A DNA stretch of 64,000 nucleotides from Talpa occidentalis (Eukaryota; Chordata; Mammalia; Eulipotyphla; Talpidae): positions 116,882,234-116,946,233 of the forward strand of contig NW_023605305.1 of NCBI RefSeq assembly GCF_014898055.3. Direction: 5' to 3'. The position numbers and the translations under genes were made by a program. Numbering within the stretch: the first letter of the stretch is position 1; the number at the start of each line of letters is the position of its first letter. The notes under the pieces were generated by a model. The model was not told where the DNA came from. It saw nothing but the letters and a program-made list of their open reading frames with translations, and made no database searches. Below, piece by piece: positions 46,287 to 57,500 of this stretch.

Positions 46287-46574
46287 TGGCCAGGAGGCCC
46301 CAGTGGCTGACCAGTCTCTGGGTGGCCTGGTGTCCTGGCCATGGCCTCTGCCCGCAGTCAGTCCGTGCCTGCTGGCTGGGTCCCCAGGGCTCTGCTCGGG
46401 GGGTCGGGCCTCAGGGACAGGCCTGGGGCGGGAGGGAGGCCTGGATGTGGCGCTTCTGCTGTGATGGCCCTTGGCCGTGAGAGGGCCAGGGTGGATGTCC
46501 AGGAGGACCACGGGGGGAGGCGGCCAGAGCAGGCATACAAGGGTGGCTCCCCGCCCGTGCTGCGAGGGCTGTGT

Positions 46575-46635
46575 GACCCCGGGTGCCTCTCTGCACCCCT
46601 CATTGCCAAGCTGGAGTGATTTCAGGCTCGGGGAG
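46575..46635 (-). repeat. MIR fragment (reverse)
   Basis: gtgtgaccccgggtgcctct ctgcacccctcattgccaag resembles the reverse MIR order (gtgaccttgggcaagtcact ... ctcagtttcctcatctg). Confidence 0.4.
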
Positions 46636-47595
46636 GCAGCATCAAAGCAGCCGTGTGTACAAGGGCTGACCGCAGGGCACATGCCGCCGCTCACTGACCA
46701 CACGGCCCTCAGGGAGTCTCCACAGGCGGGGCGGGCAGGCAGGGCGGGGCCAGGCCCATGGCAACGGCAGAGGCCGGGAAGTGCGGGGCTTGCTGGGGTC
46801 CCCGAAACGTCACGGGGAGAGTGTGGCCCGCCGTGGCGGCCGCAGAGCCCTGGCCAGCACTATGGATGGTTCTGCGAGGCCCGAGACGGCCTTCTCAGTC
46901 CACACTTGCAGACGAGGCTCAGGGCCAAGCAGGGGCTGGGGCAGAAGCCGAGCCTGGACAGGGTCCCCCACCCTGGGCCCAGCCCCAGCCTGAGCAGTGG
47001 GCAGAGCTGTGGGAGCGGCCAGTGCCTGCGTCCCTGGTGGTCCCTGCACAGGGGACAGGGCTCCAGCCCAGTGTGCACGTGTGTGTGCGTGGCGCATGCA
47101 AGGGGCCTGGGTGGGGTCCAGTTGTTGGACACACTAACAGCAGCACCGTCGTCACACTGGCCTGTGACTGACCAATGACCTGTAACCGAGATGTCCCCGC
47201 GCGGCACCGAGCCCGACGCTCACTACCGGCTGTCAGTCGTCCCGCGGGGCAGCCCGGCCCGTTCGCTCCGTGCCCCATGCGGGCAGGCGGCCTTGGGGGC
47301 GGGTCTGGCAGAAGCGGCCCCTGCAGCCAGGCAGTGAGCAGGCGGCGGCAGCCGTGGCCCGAGGAGCACGGGGTGGCCCCAGGGGCCGGGCACTGGGACT
47401 CCCAGCTCCTAACCCCAGCTCTTGGGCCCGCCTCATGCTGCTGAAAGAGGGGTCCTGCTCTGGCCGGGCGTGGGAGGGCCCGTGGCTCAGGCTGCGCTGG
47501 CAGCTCTAGGCTGTGAAAGCGGCCTGGGGTCTCAGGGGCAGCCTTGACAGGCTGTGAGACCTGGTTTCCAGGACCGCGACCTCTCCCCTCTGGCC
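46636..47595. other. Intergenic DNA, nothing recognised
   Basis: GC-rich with a short GTGTGTG patch at about 47078-47092. No gene recognised. Confidence 0.45.
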
Positions 47596-48035
47596 CTGCG
47601 TGGCCCCAGCATGACCTGGCCACCCCCTCCCTGCACGTCCTGAGAGGCCCTCCCTGACCCTGCGTGCCGTCTCTCTGGTCCGGCTGCACGGCCACCTCCT
47701 GCTGCCGCGGGGCCCTGGCACTGGCTGCTCCCCCGCCTGGAGCCCTCTCAAGACTCCGGCCCTCCCCGCCATTCCCGCGATGTCTCCATGTCGCTGCGGC
47801 CCCCCGAGCCCCAGCCCCTGACCTCCCGGCCCCCGGCCCCCCGACAAAGCAGCACTCCCACCCTCCGACCCTCCCACACGCCTGGTCTTCATCTCAGCCT
47901 CCGCCGCCTGACTGAGGGTCTTAGTCATTTCTGCCCTGCCCGAGGGCCCGTCCACGAGAGCCACCCCCGCCCGCCGGCTGTCCGTCCCAGGCCCTGGGCC
48001 AGACGCAGGACGTGGCACCGAATGAACGAGCAGTC
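47596..48035 (+). repeat. LINE-2 3' fragment, GC-drifted
   Basis: gtcctgagaggccctccctgaccct (about 47637), ttagtcatttctgccctgcc (about 47921) and ggcaccgaatgaacgagcag (about 48014) follow the L2 3'-end landmarks (cctcagagaggccttccctgacc ... ttgaatgaatga). Confidence 0.45.
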
Positions 48036-48784
48036 AAGGCAGGCTCCTGGGAGACCCCGCTTTATCCCGGGGCCCCCCGAGACATCAGGGTCCAGGCCTC
48101 CCAGCCTCGGGGCCTCCCGGAAACAGCACCACTGACCGCACGGACGGAAAGGGCGGATGCTGTCGTGGGTGAGATGTTCCTGGGCCTGGATGTCTCCTTC
48201 CTCTGAACTGAGAGCTTGGCAGGCTGGTCGGGGCTCCGGAGGGCAGGGGGCCCCTCCAGCCCCAGCCAGGCTTCCTGCGCCATCCACGTTAAATCAGAGC
48301 CCCAGAAAATAAACACTCAGCCCTCCACGGAGCCAGCCGCAGCTGTGCCCGGGGCCAGGCGTGGGGGCCGGGACAGCACGGCGGGGACGCCGGCCCTGAG
48401 GAAGCCGTGGCCAGCCCCAAGGATGCCGTGGCCAGCCCACCTGAGCGGGGCCAGCAGCTGCTTGCACCAGTGCCAGGGTGGCGCGGGCACGACAGGTGGC
48501 GGCTGGGTGGGGCGCGGAGCTGGGTCCACACTAACCCGCGTGGTCTCGGCCCCCGCGCCCGTGAGCTGCGATGCCAGCGTGCAGATGCCAGCCGCGCGGC
48601 GGGAAGGAGGAAATTGGGGCCGGTGTTCCTCCACCCCCGCCGGCCCCAGAGCTCCTGACAGCCTCGGGCCAGGCTACCTTCCCGCCACCCTGGGTCCTGG
48701 GAGGGGCCTCCCGGTGGCCCTCCTGCCACTCACCCCTCACCTTCCCAGCCCGCCTGCCTGCGCCCTGGGGAGCAGGTGGAGGAG
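48036..48784. other. Intergenic DNA, nothing recognised
   Basis: GC-rich. An imperfect local duplication (gccgtggccagccc twice, about 48403-48440) is seen. No gene. Confidence 0.45.
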
Positions 48785-48868
48785 CCGTCATTACCTGCAT
48801 TTTACAGGCAGGTAAATTGAGGCTCAGAAGCGGCTCTGTGGCTGTCCAAGGTCACGCGTGCCCCGAGG
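48785..48868 (+). repeat. MIR element
   Basis: attacctgcattttacaggc, aggtaaattgaggctcagaa and tggctgtccaaggtcacgcg are in MIR order and orientation. One of the clearest MIR copies in the window. Confidence 0.65.
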
Positions 48869-51287
48869 GCCTCTGACACCAGCCCTGTCCCGCCGGCGTC
48901 CAGCTGCTTGATGGCTGGCTGGTGGGGCCGAGCCGTCCCGGCTCCTGAAGGCCGCCCAACCTCCCAGGGCGGGGCCCCGAGTGGGCAGAGTCTTCTCCCC
49001 AGCTCGGGCTTCAGGCCGAAGTGGTGGCTCCTCTCGGGAGATGCGCCTGAGGACAGCAAGGGTGTTGGGCGGCCATGCCCGTGGGCAGCTGCCCTTTTCG
49101 GGCTGGCTGGAGACTTGGAGCCCACGACTGGCTTCTGGGGCCGGGTACTGGGTTCTGAGTAGCCTCGCCTGGGAAGATGGCGCTGGCAGAGGCCGTGGCC
49201 TGGCCAGACCGGGCTGCAGGCGGCTGGCACGGGACTGGGGACTCCTCAACATCGCCACATGCTGCACCGACCAGCCTCAGAGAGTGCGCCCCGCCTGCGG
49301 CCACAGCCAGGGTCTACGCAGGTCCCCCGCCCTCCCACCGTGGACGGGCTGGGGTGAGGGGCGCTCACATGTGGCTCAGTGCATGGCTGCAAGGGGTAGG
49401 CGCTGCCCACATGCTCCTGGGGACCCGCAGGTTCTGGACCCCAGGGATCCCAGGCCCCTGGCAAACGTGGGCCATGCTCCCAGGGCTGCCCGCGGGCCCC
49501 AGGCTGGGGCTCAGCTGAGTGGCTCCCTGCCCCCTGGGCGGAGGCCGGACCTTCTGCAGAGGGCCCAGAGGACCAGCCCTCCCACCTCCAGCGGTTGCGC
49601 CTGGGCCTGGGCCTGGGGACAAACGCTCACCAGTGCCGGGAGCTCTTTGGGGGGCCAGGTCCCCCCCCAGCCCAGGAGTGCGTCCTAGGCCCTCAGGGCC
49701 GTGAGGGAAGACAGCACCCGGCCCCTCTGCAGACCAGAGGCTGAGGCCAGAGCTCGGGGCGGGGGCTGGGACCGGCCTGTGGACCCTGAGGCCGCAGCTT
49801 CTGCCTGGCCCTTCGGGGAGGCCCGGCCTGCCTGCTATGGGGGCGAGCCCTCTCTGGGGTGGGGACCTAGTCCCCAGCTTCAGAGGAAGGGCGGCCGCAG
49901 GGTCTCCCTCTGTCGCGGCTCCGAGCGCGGGCTTCGGCCCGGCCGATGGTGCTGAGTGGCCGCCTGGGGTCCTGCCCTGGGTCCCTGCAGCTGGTGGGAG
50001 CCCGGGAGGCAGGACAGTGGGCAGGGGAGGGCACAGGCCAGGAGGGCCACGGAGCCGACCACTGACAGCGAAGGGCCGGCCAGAGAGCCCTGCGCGAGGG
50101 GAGAGCGGACGGCTCCGGCAGCGGGGCCTGGGGAGCAGGGGCCTAGGAGCCTGGGGCTGGGGCTGGAGGCTAATCCTGGGCGCGGGCAGCAGGGAAGCAG
50201 ATAACCTGATCTATGTTTTCACAAGATGTTTCAAAGATGTCTGAGGCGTGGTGGGCCCTGGGGCCCTGCGCCCCCACCCAAGGGCGCCCTCTCTGTACCT
50301 TGGCCCCCTCTGGGGAGAACCCCCTCCCTGCACTCGTCTCTGCAGCTCCGAGGCTGTGCAGCTGCCGAGCGGGATCGTGTCAGGGCCTGCCCGGCGCGGC
50401 TGACCTGGGAACAGGAACCTTCCGCGGGGCAGGCAGAGGAGGGCGGCCGGGCGCGGGCGCGGGCGTGGGCGCGGACCCGGGAGAGGACGTGCCTCCAGAG
50501 CCGCCAGGGCCGGGTCCCCTTCGGCTGGGCAGGACGGGGTGAGCACGGCCTGGGCCCGGCTGCAGGGGTGAGCGGGGCGGGCAGGAAGCCGGGCAGGAGA
50601 CGCCATGCCTGCCGCCGGCTGCGGGACCCCCGTGTGCAGGAGCCTCCTCCCTGCCCCTCCCCTCGGGGGCCTGGGCTCGGCTCGGGGGGGACCCCAGGGG
50701 GGGGGGGAGGGGCAGCGGGAGCGCGGACACAGGATGGGGCAGCTTGGGGTTCTCTGCTGCCAGGGACTTTCCGAGCCGAGGGAGCCCAGGGGGGGGGCAT
50801 CCCCCCTCGTGCGGGCGTCCTGGGCGGGTGGTCTTAAGGGGCCGGCAGAGCCCCCTCCCCGGCTCTCGGAAGCCGCACAAGCCCCCTCCCTGCCCTGGCA
50901 GCGAACCTCGGCCTCGCCTTTGAAGACGGCCGGGAGAACCGGTCGGCCTGCCCGCTCCAGGAATGCTGGCACCGCTGGCCGCTGGCAGCTGGTCCCGCAG
51001 GCGGGCGGCACGGCCCAGCCCGAGGCGTCCGCAGCCCAGCTGCCCCCGCCCCACCCCACCCACGCTGGGCCCCTGCACAGCTCCATTTTGACCCGAGAAG
51101 AGCCGGTGGGCAGGTTGGGGGAGAGAGGTGGACAGCCCCAGGTCTCAGGGTGGTCGCCCCCATTCCCAGCAGCCCAACAAGCTCCGGCCAGGGCTCCCCG
51201 GCCCCTCCACGCACTGTGGGGCACCCCCCTCGCACACTGGCCAGCCCCCACTTGAGGCAGCCTGCTCCTCATTCTCTCCCCCCCCAG
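48869..51287. other. FAT2 upstream region; first non-coding exon not located
   Basis: FAT2 coding exon 1 begins at an acceptor, so at least one non-coding exon and the promoter must lie upstream, probably in this block or farther left. CpG-dense DNA at about 49880-50560 (with cgggcgcgggcgcgggcgtg near 50450) is a candidate promoter, and a less GC-rich patch at 50185-50240 (gcagataacctgatctatgt) may be a regulatory site. Neither can be proved from sequence. Confidence 0.35.
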
Positions 51288-54200
51288 GGCTCTGGAGCTC
51301 CCCATCATGGTTGTCGCCTTCCTGGGCTTTGCCGTGCTCTGCCTCCACGCCGCCGCCTGCGAGCAGCCCCTGGAAGGGCCGGGCCCCCCCTTGGCCTGGG
51401 GCTTCACGCACCCCGTCTACAATGCCACCATCTACGAGAACTCGGCCCCCAGGACCTACGTGCAGAGCCTGGCGAGGATGGGCGTGCGCCTGGGGGCGGC
51501 CGGCTGGGCCGTGCGCTTCCGCATCGTGGCGGGGGACGCGGCCGGCGTGTTCAAGGCGGAGGAGCAGGTGCTGGGCGACTTCTGCCTCCTGCGCATCCGG
51601 ACCCGGAGCAGCAGCGCGGCCCTGCTGAACCGGGAGGTGCAGGACAGCTACGACCTGGTGGTGCAGGCCACGGAGGGCACCCAGCCGCAGGACGCCCTGG
51701 CCCGGGTGCGGGTCCGCGTGCTGGACCAGAACGACCTGAAGCCGCTCTTCTCCCCGCCCTCGTACCGGGTCACCATCTCCGAGGACACGCCGCCCCGGAC
51801 GCCCATCTGCAGGGTGACGGCCACCGACGCTGACCTAGGCCAGAACGCCGCCTTCTACTACGCCTGGCGCGCCCGGCCCGAGGCCTTCGCCCTGCACCCC
51901 ACCAGCGGCGTGGTCACCGTGGCCAGGAGGCTCAACGCCACGTGGCGGGGCAGGCATGAGCTGCAGGTGCTGGCTGTGGACCGCACGAGGAAGCCCTCTG
52001 AGGGCGCCAGGGCAGGCAGCCTGGCCCCGCTGCTCATCCATGTGGAGCCGGCCCCCCGGCGGCCACCGGCCATTGTCTCGGTGCGGGTGGCCCCGCTGGG
52101 TGGCAGCGAGGAGGCCACTTACGCCACCGTCATGGTAGACGTCAACGGCTCGGGCGCCCACGTGGACGCCCTGGACATCGTGGACGGGGACCCCGGGCGG
52201 CTCTTCAGGGCCGTCAGGTCCTCCTACACCCGGCGCGGTGAGTTCCGGCTGGTGGCCACCAGGGACATCGACTGGCTGGAGCACCCGCACGGGTTCAACC
52301 TCAGCCTCCAGGCCCGCGGCGGCGGCCAGCCCCCCTCCCAGGTCAGGGCCTTTCACCTGCCCCCCTGGACGCTGGCGCCCCTCACCTTCGAGCAGGCGGC
52401 GTATCAGGTGCGGCTGAGCGAGTGCTCCCCGCCCGGCAGCCGCGTGGCCTTGGTGAGGGTCAGCCACGCGCCCCCCGGCCTGCGCTACCTGCTGCAGCCC
52501 AGCCCCGAGAGCGCGGGCTTCAGACTTGACGCCGACACTGGGCTGGTGTCCACCACCAAGCGCCTGGACATCCGGGCCCACGCCCAGCACCAGCTCCTCA
52601 TCAGAACCGACCCGGGTCTGGCCACCGCCACAGTGGCCGTGGACCTGGTGGACTGCAACGACCACGCCCCCGTCTTCAGCAGGCCTTCCTACGAGGCCGC
52701 CTTCGACGAGAACGTCCCTCCCGGCACCAGCGTCTTGACGGTGGCCGCCACGGACCTGGACCTCGGGGACAACGGCCACATCAGCTTTGCCATCGCTGGC
52801 CCCAGGCCTGTGCCCTTTTCCATCGACCCTGACCTGGGGGTCATCGCCACCTCCGCGCCCATGGACTACGAGCTCATGCAGAGAATCTACACCTTCCGCG
52901 TCCGGGCGTCCGACTGGGGGTCCCCGTTTCGCCAGGAAAAGGAGGTGTCTGTCTCACTGAGGCTCAGGAACCTGAATGACAACAGCCCCATGTTTGAGGC
53001 CGTTAACTGCACGGGGTCCATCCACCAGGACTGGCCGGTGGGGAAGCCACTGGCCACCCTGTCGGCCATAGACGTGGACGAGCTGCAGAACCTGAGGTAC
53101 GAGCTTGTGGGGGGCAACGAGCTGGGGCTCTTCGACCTCCACCCGCTCTCCGGGGTGGTCTCCCTCAAACGCCCGCTTCCGCATCAGGCGTCTCGGCGAC
53201 CCGCCAACTACTCCCTGAGGGTGACGGCCTGGGACGGGGTGCACCGGGCCCCGCCCACCCTGCTGAGCGTGGCTGTGGTGCAGGACGCCGGGCAGGAGGA
53301 GCCCGTGACCTGCCAGCAGACAGGCGCACTGGCGCTCTTCACCAGGGCCGTCCTCCACGCGGTGGGGCTTGGGGGCCCGCAGCCGGATGACCAGGAGGAC
53401 ATCCCGCCCTTGAGCGCCTACCAGGTCAACCGCCACACCCCCCAGTTTGCGGACCGCTCCCCGCTGTCCATCGACGTCCTGGAGCGCGCCCCCCTGCACA
53501 CGTCCCTGGCCCGCCTGGCGGCCTCCGACCCCGACGCGGGCGCCAGCGGCCACCTGGTCTACGTGATCGCGGACGGCAACGAAGAAGGCCGCTTCGACAT
53601 CGGGCTGGAGTCAGGGCTGCTGACGGTGGCGGCCCCTCTGGACTACGAGGTCACCCGCTCCTACGTGCTCAACGTGACCGCGTCCGACCTGGGCACGCCC
53701 CAGAAGGCCTGCTGGAGGCTGCTGACCGTGAACGTGAGAGACTGGAACGACAACGCCCCCAGGTTCCCGCCCGGCGGCTACCAGCTGACCATCCCGGAGG
53801 ACACGGGGGTGGGAGCCACTGTCGCGGAGCTGAAAGCCAGAGACGCAGACTCCGAGGGCAACGGGCGGGTGCGCTACAGCCTGCTCAGCCCCACCGAGAC
53901 GTTCTCCCTCCACCCCCTCACCGGGGAGCTGGTGGTCAGCGGGCGCCTGGACCGGGAGTCGGAGCCGCAGCACGTGCTCCAGGTGGAGGCCCGGGACCAG
54001 CCGCAGGACGGCCCCCAGCTCTTCGCCATTGCCGACCTGACGGTCACGCTGGAGGACGCTAACGACAACTCCCCCCAGTGCATCCCAGAGCTCAGCCGCC
54101 TCAAGGCCCCCGAGGACCTGCCGCCGGGGACGGTCCTGACCTTTCTGGACGCCGCAGACCCCGACCTGGGGGCAGCGGGAGACGTGCGCTTCACACTGCT

Positions 54201-54565
54201 GGATGACGCCCACGGAACCTTCCGCGTGGAGCCGGCCACCGGCGCGCTGAGCCTGGAGCGGGAGCTGGACTTCGAGAGGCGCGCCGCGTACAACCTCAGC
54301 CTCTGGGCCAGCGACGGCGGGTGGCCGCTGCCCCGCAGGACGCTCTGCCACGTGGAGGTGACGGTCCTGGACGTGAACGAGAACCTCCACCCGCCCCGCT
54401 TCAGCGCCTTCGTGCACCAGGGCCAGGTGCAGGAGAACAGCCCGGCGGGGACCCCGGTGCTGGCCGTGCCGGCCCAGGACGAGGACAGCGGCGTGGACGG
54501 GGAGGTGCGGTACTGGCTGCGCGCCGGCTCCGGCCTCACGGCCTTTGGCATCGACCAGGACACAG
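51288..54565 (+). CDS. FAT2: FAT2 first coding exon (residues 1-1086)
   Basis: Acceptor ccccccag ends at 51287; 19 UTR bases precede ATG 51307. Donor acag|gtaggg, phase 1. Codes the signal peptide and cadherin repeats 1 to about 9 plus part of 10. Repeat linkers seen include [46 protein letters not shown] and [12 protein letters not shown]; repeats 2, 3 and 6 have degenerate linkers, as in human. The 3.26-kb uninterrupted exon matches the known large first coding exon of FAT2. Confidence 0.97.
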
Positions 54566-57500
54566 GTAGGGGCCGTGATGCCGGGGGAAGGCCGGGAAGG
54601 CGGGTCGCCCCTCAGGTGCGGGCTGCAGCCACAGAGGCGGAGACAGGCAGCGTCCGGCCTGCTGTGGCAGCACGAGCTCGCCCCGTGCGGGCGGAGAAGT
54701 GTGCGCGGAGAGCGGGGCCGGCCGCCACCCCACCCGTGTGCACACGCACGGCGGCCCGACACGGCTGTCAAGGTGACGCCCCCCACGGCGCCCACACGGG
54801 CCGGAGCCTCCGCTGCGCCCCCTCCCCAGAGACGCCGCCGAGCCTGGCCGCCGTCCACTCCCTTCCCCTTTGCACCTCGCGTGCCGTCGCTGCCCGTTCT
54901 GCTGCCTCCAGAGCAGAGAGCAGGAGACGTTCATTCCGAAGCCTGCCTGTGCGAGGGACGGAGCCCCGGCCGCTCCCTCACGCCAGCGGGCAGCGAGTGT
55001 CTGGGCCGCAGAGGGACGGGGACCTGCGGTGCCAGCCTGCCCTCCCGACTGGCTCCTCCTCTTCTGCGGCATAAAAAAGCTCAGACGGGCAGATGTGACT
55101 GACCGGCACCCCTGGTGTTGGGCCCTGCGATGGGGGTTGAGAACCGCCCGGCCGGCGGCTCCAGGCTCAGGGCAGGCTGGTGTGGAGGCCCCCGAAGGAC
55201 ACGGGCCGGCCCCGCCCTAACGCTCTGGCTGTGCGGCGTCCCCAGGCATGATCCACACCCTGGCCGCGCTGGACCGAGAAGCGGCGTCCTGCTACTGGCT
55301 GACCGTGCTGGCGGTGGACAGGGGCTCCCAGCCCCTCTCGGCGGTCACCGAGGTCTACATCGAGGTCACGGACGTCAACGACAGCCCGCCCCGCATGTCC
55401 AGGCCCGTGTTCTACCCCTGTGTGCCAGAGGACGCCCCCCCGCACACCTCGGTGCTCCAGCTGGACGCCGAGGACGCCGACCCCAGCTCCCAGGGGAAGC
55501 TGACCTTCAACATCACCGGCGGGAACCAGCAGGGGCTCTTTGCTCTCCACCCGCTCACAGGTAAGGCCGGAGCAGGGCGTCGCCACCCGCCGCCTCTCAG
55601 AGTGGACAGCATGGCCAGCGCCCCTGGACCGCACAGAACCTGTGTCGGGCTCAACCGGGCCTGCAGCATCAGAACGGGGTGGGGGACATGCAGGGACCAC
55701 AGCCTGCACTTGAACAAGGCGCGGGGTCCGAAGGGCCGGTGCGGTGCTGCCTGTTACAAAGTCTAACGGGGAAAGAGGAACCCGTGGGGTCCCGGGGGGC
55801 ACAGGCCAAGTCAGGGCGGGCGGGAGGCCAGGCTGTCGATGTCCGGCCGCTCCCAGGCCTGGCTCCAACCGCGGGAGCTTCAGATAGAACAACGAGTCGC
55901 ACGGCCGGCCCCACCGCCCCTCAGGCCTCCCCTGCCTCTTCCCCTGCGCCTGACTGCGCCCCGGGGCTGCCCACTGACCGCCCTCTCGGCTTCCCTCGCC
56001 TGCAGCCCGGCACGGGGCCTTTGCACACACACTGGCCCCACCTGAGTCTCCTCCCTGCCGGGGGAGCCTCCGCTGTGGAACCCCGGCCGGCACCCCCACA
56101 GAGCTCCTGCTGTGTCACATCCTCCCCCGGCCCCCCCCCCCCCCCGTCTCAAGGCTGTCCCGGGACGTCTATTTGTGACCATCCTGCCCTTCACTAGACC
56201 CCACCAGCTGTCCAGGAAGCATCCTGGTGCGTTTCCTTTCTCCAGCGCCTGGCGCACAGTAGGGCCTCGCGAGCCGGGAAAAATGCGCGATGCACCGTGG
56301 CGTCCCGCACCCCCGGTCTCCGCCGAGCCCAGATGCGGCTGAGGCAGCGACGTCCGCCTTGCGAGGCCCTTAGCTCTGCACCGGGCAGTGCGATGAGCTG
56401 CCCCAGGGCTTCCGCTCAGGCTCCGATGCCCCAGCGCCCAGGAGAAGCCCTCAGGGAGCAGACGTCCCCTTCCCCGCCACGGGGTGGCCCTGGGCGCCCT
56501 GCTCACTCCGAGCTCCCGGCTCCCCCAGGTCTGCTGACCACGGCCCGGCGGCTGGACCGCGAGGTGAAGGACGAGCACATCCTGGAGGTGAGTGGCGCCG
56601 GGGCCAGGTGGGCCGTTTCTGGGGCGTCCGGGCGGGGGCGCCCGAGTCACGCCCGTCTGCTCGCAGGTGGCCGTGCTGGACCACGGGGAGCCCCCGCTGC
56701 GGTCGGTGTCCCGCGTGGTGGTGTGCGTCCTGGACGTCAACGACAACGCCCCGGCCTTCCCCCACAAGCTGTTCAGCGTGCGCCTCCCCGAGGGCGCGCC
56801 GGGGCCCGTGTACCGGCTGGTGGCCGCGGACGCCGACGCGGGCCTCAACGGCGCAGTGACCTACAGCATCGAGGAGGGCGGCGAGGGGGCCTTTGGCATT
56901 GACCCGGCCACGGGCCTGGTGTCGGCCACGGGCACCTTCAGGGCCGGCGAGTACAACATCCTCACGGTGCGGGCGCCGCGGGGGTCTGTGGGGACGGGAG
57001 GTGGTGGGGAGGGGGGAGGGCAGCGCCCACCAGGCTCGAGCGCCTCCCCCACTTGTACCCAGGAAGCCGGAAGCCCAACTCTGGCCAGAGGGTCAGAACT
57101 CTGGGCCTTTCTTGGGGGGCCCGGGGGTCTCCCCAGACGGCAGTCTGTGTCAGACGCGGATTTTGGCGGGGGAGGCTGCTCCGAATCAGGCTCAGCCTGG
57201 CGTCCTGCCCCCGTGTGGCCCTGACAGGCCCTCCCGCGCCGGGCCCTGGCCGTATGGGCTGTGGGGCGGGTAGGACTGTTCTCCTGCGGGAGGGGCCCGG
57301 GGCCAGCAGTCAGGGCGGCAGACAGGGACGGCCAGTGCCTCCCATGCAGGCCAGCCCGGGCTTCCATTAGGGGACAGCGGGCCCTGCCAGGCCAGACCCC
57401 ACAAGAGGGAGGCCCTGAGAGACCCACGGTGCTCGGCTGGCGGGACCAGCGTGGGCTGGTGACCCTTGGCCTCAGGGTGCGCCGACCCTCACCTGGCCGC

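Noticed and set aside
51835..52779. 314-codon open frame on the - strand
   Set aside because: Antisense shadow of FAT2 coding exon 1.
53611..54858. 415-codon open frame on the - strand
   Set aside because: Antisense shadow of FAT2 coding exon 1, running on into the intron; no protein resemblance.
56967..57224. Extension of FAT2 exon 4 past 56966 in the open frame
   Set aside because: The continuation ([12 protein letters not shown]...) lacks cadherin features, while splicing to 57536 restores IKATDGGQ as in human.
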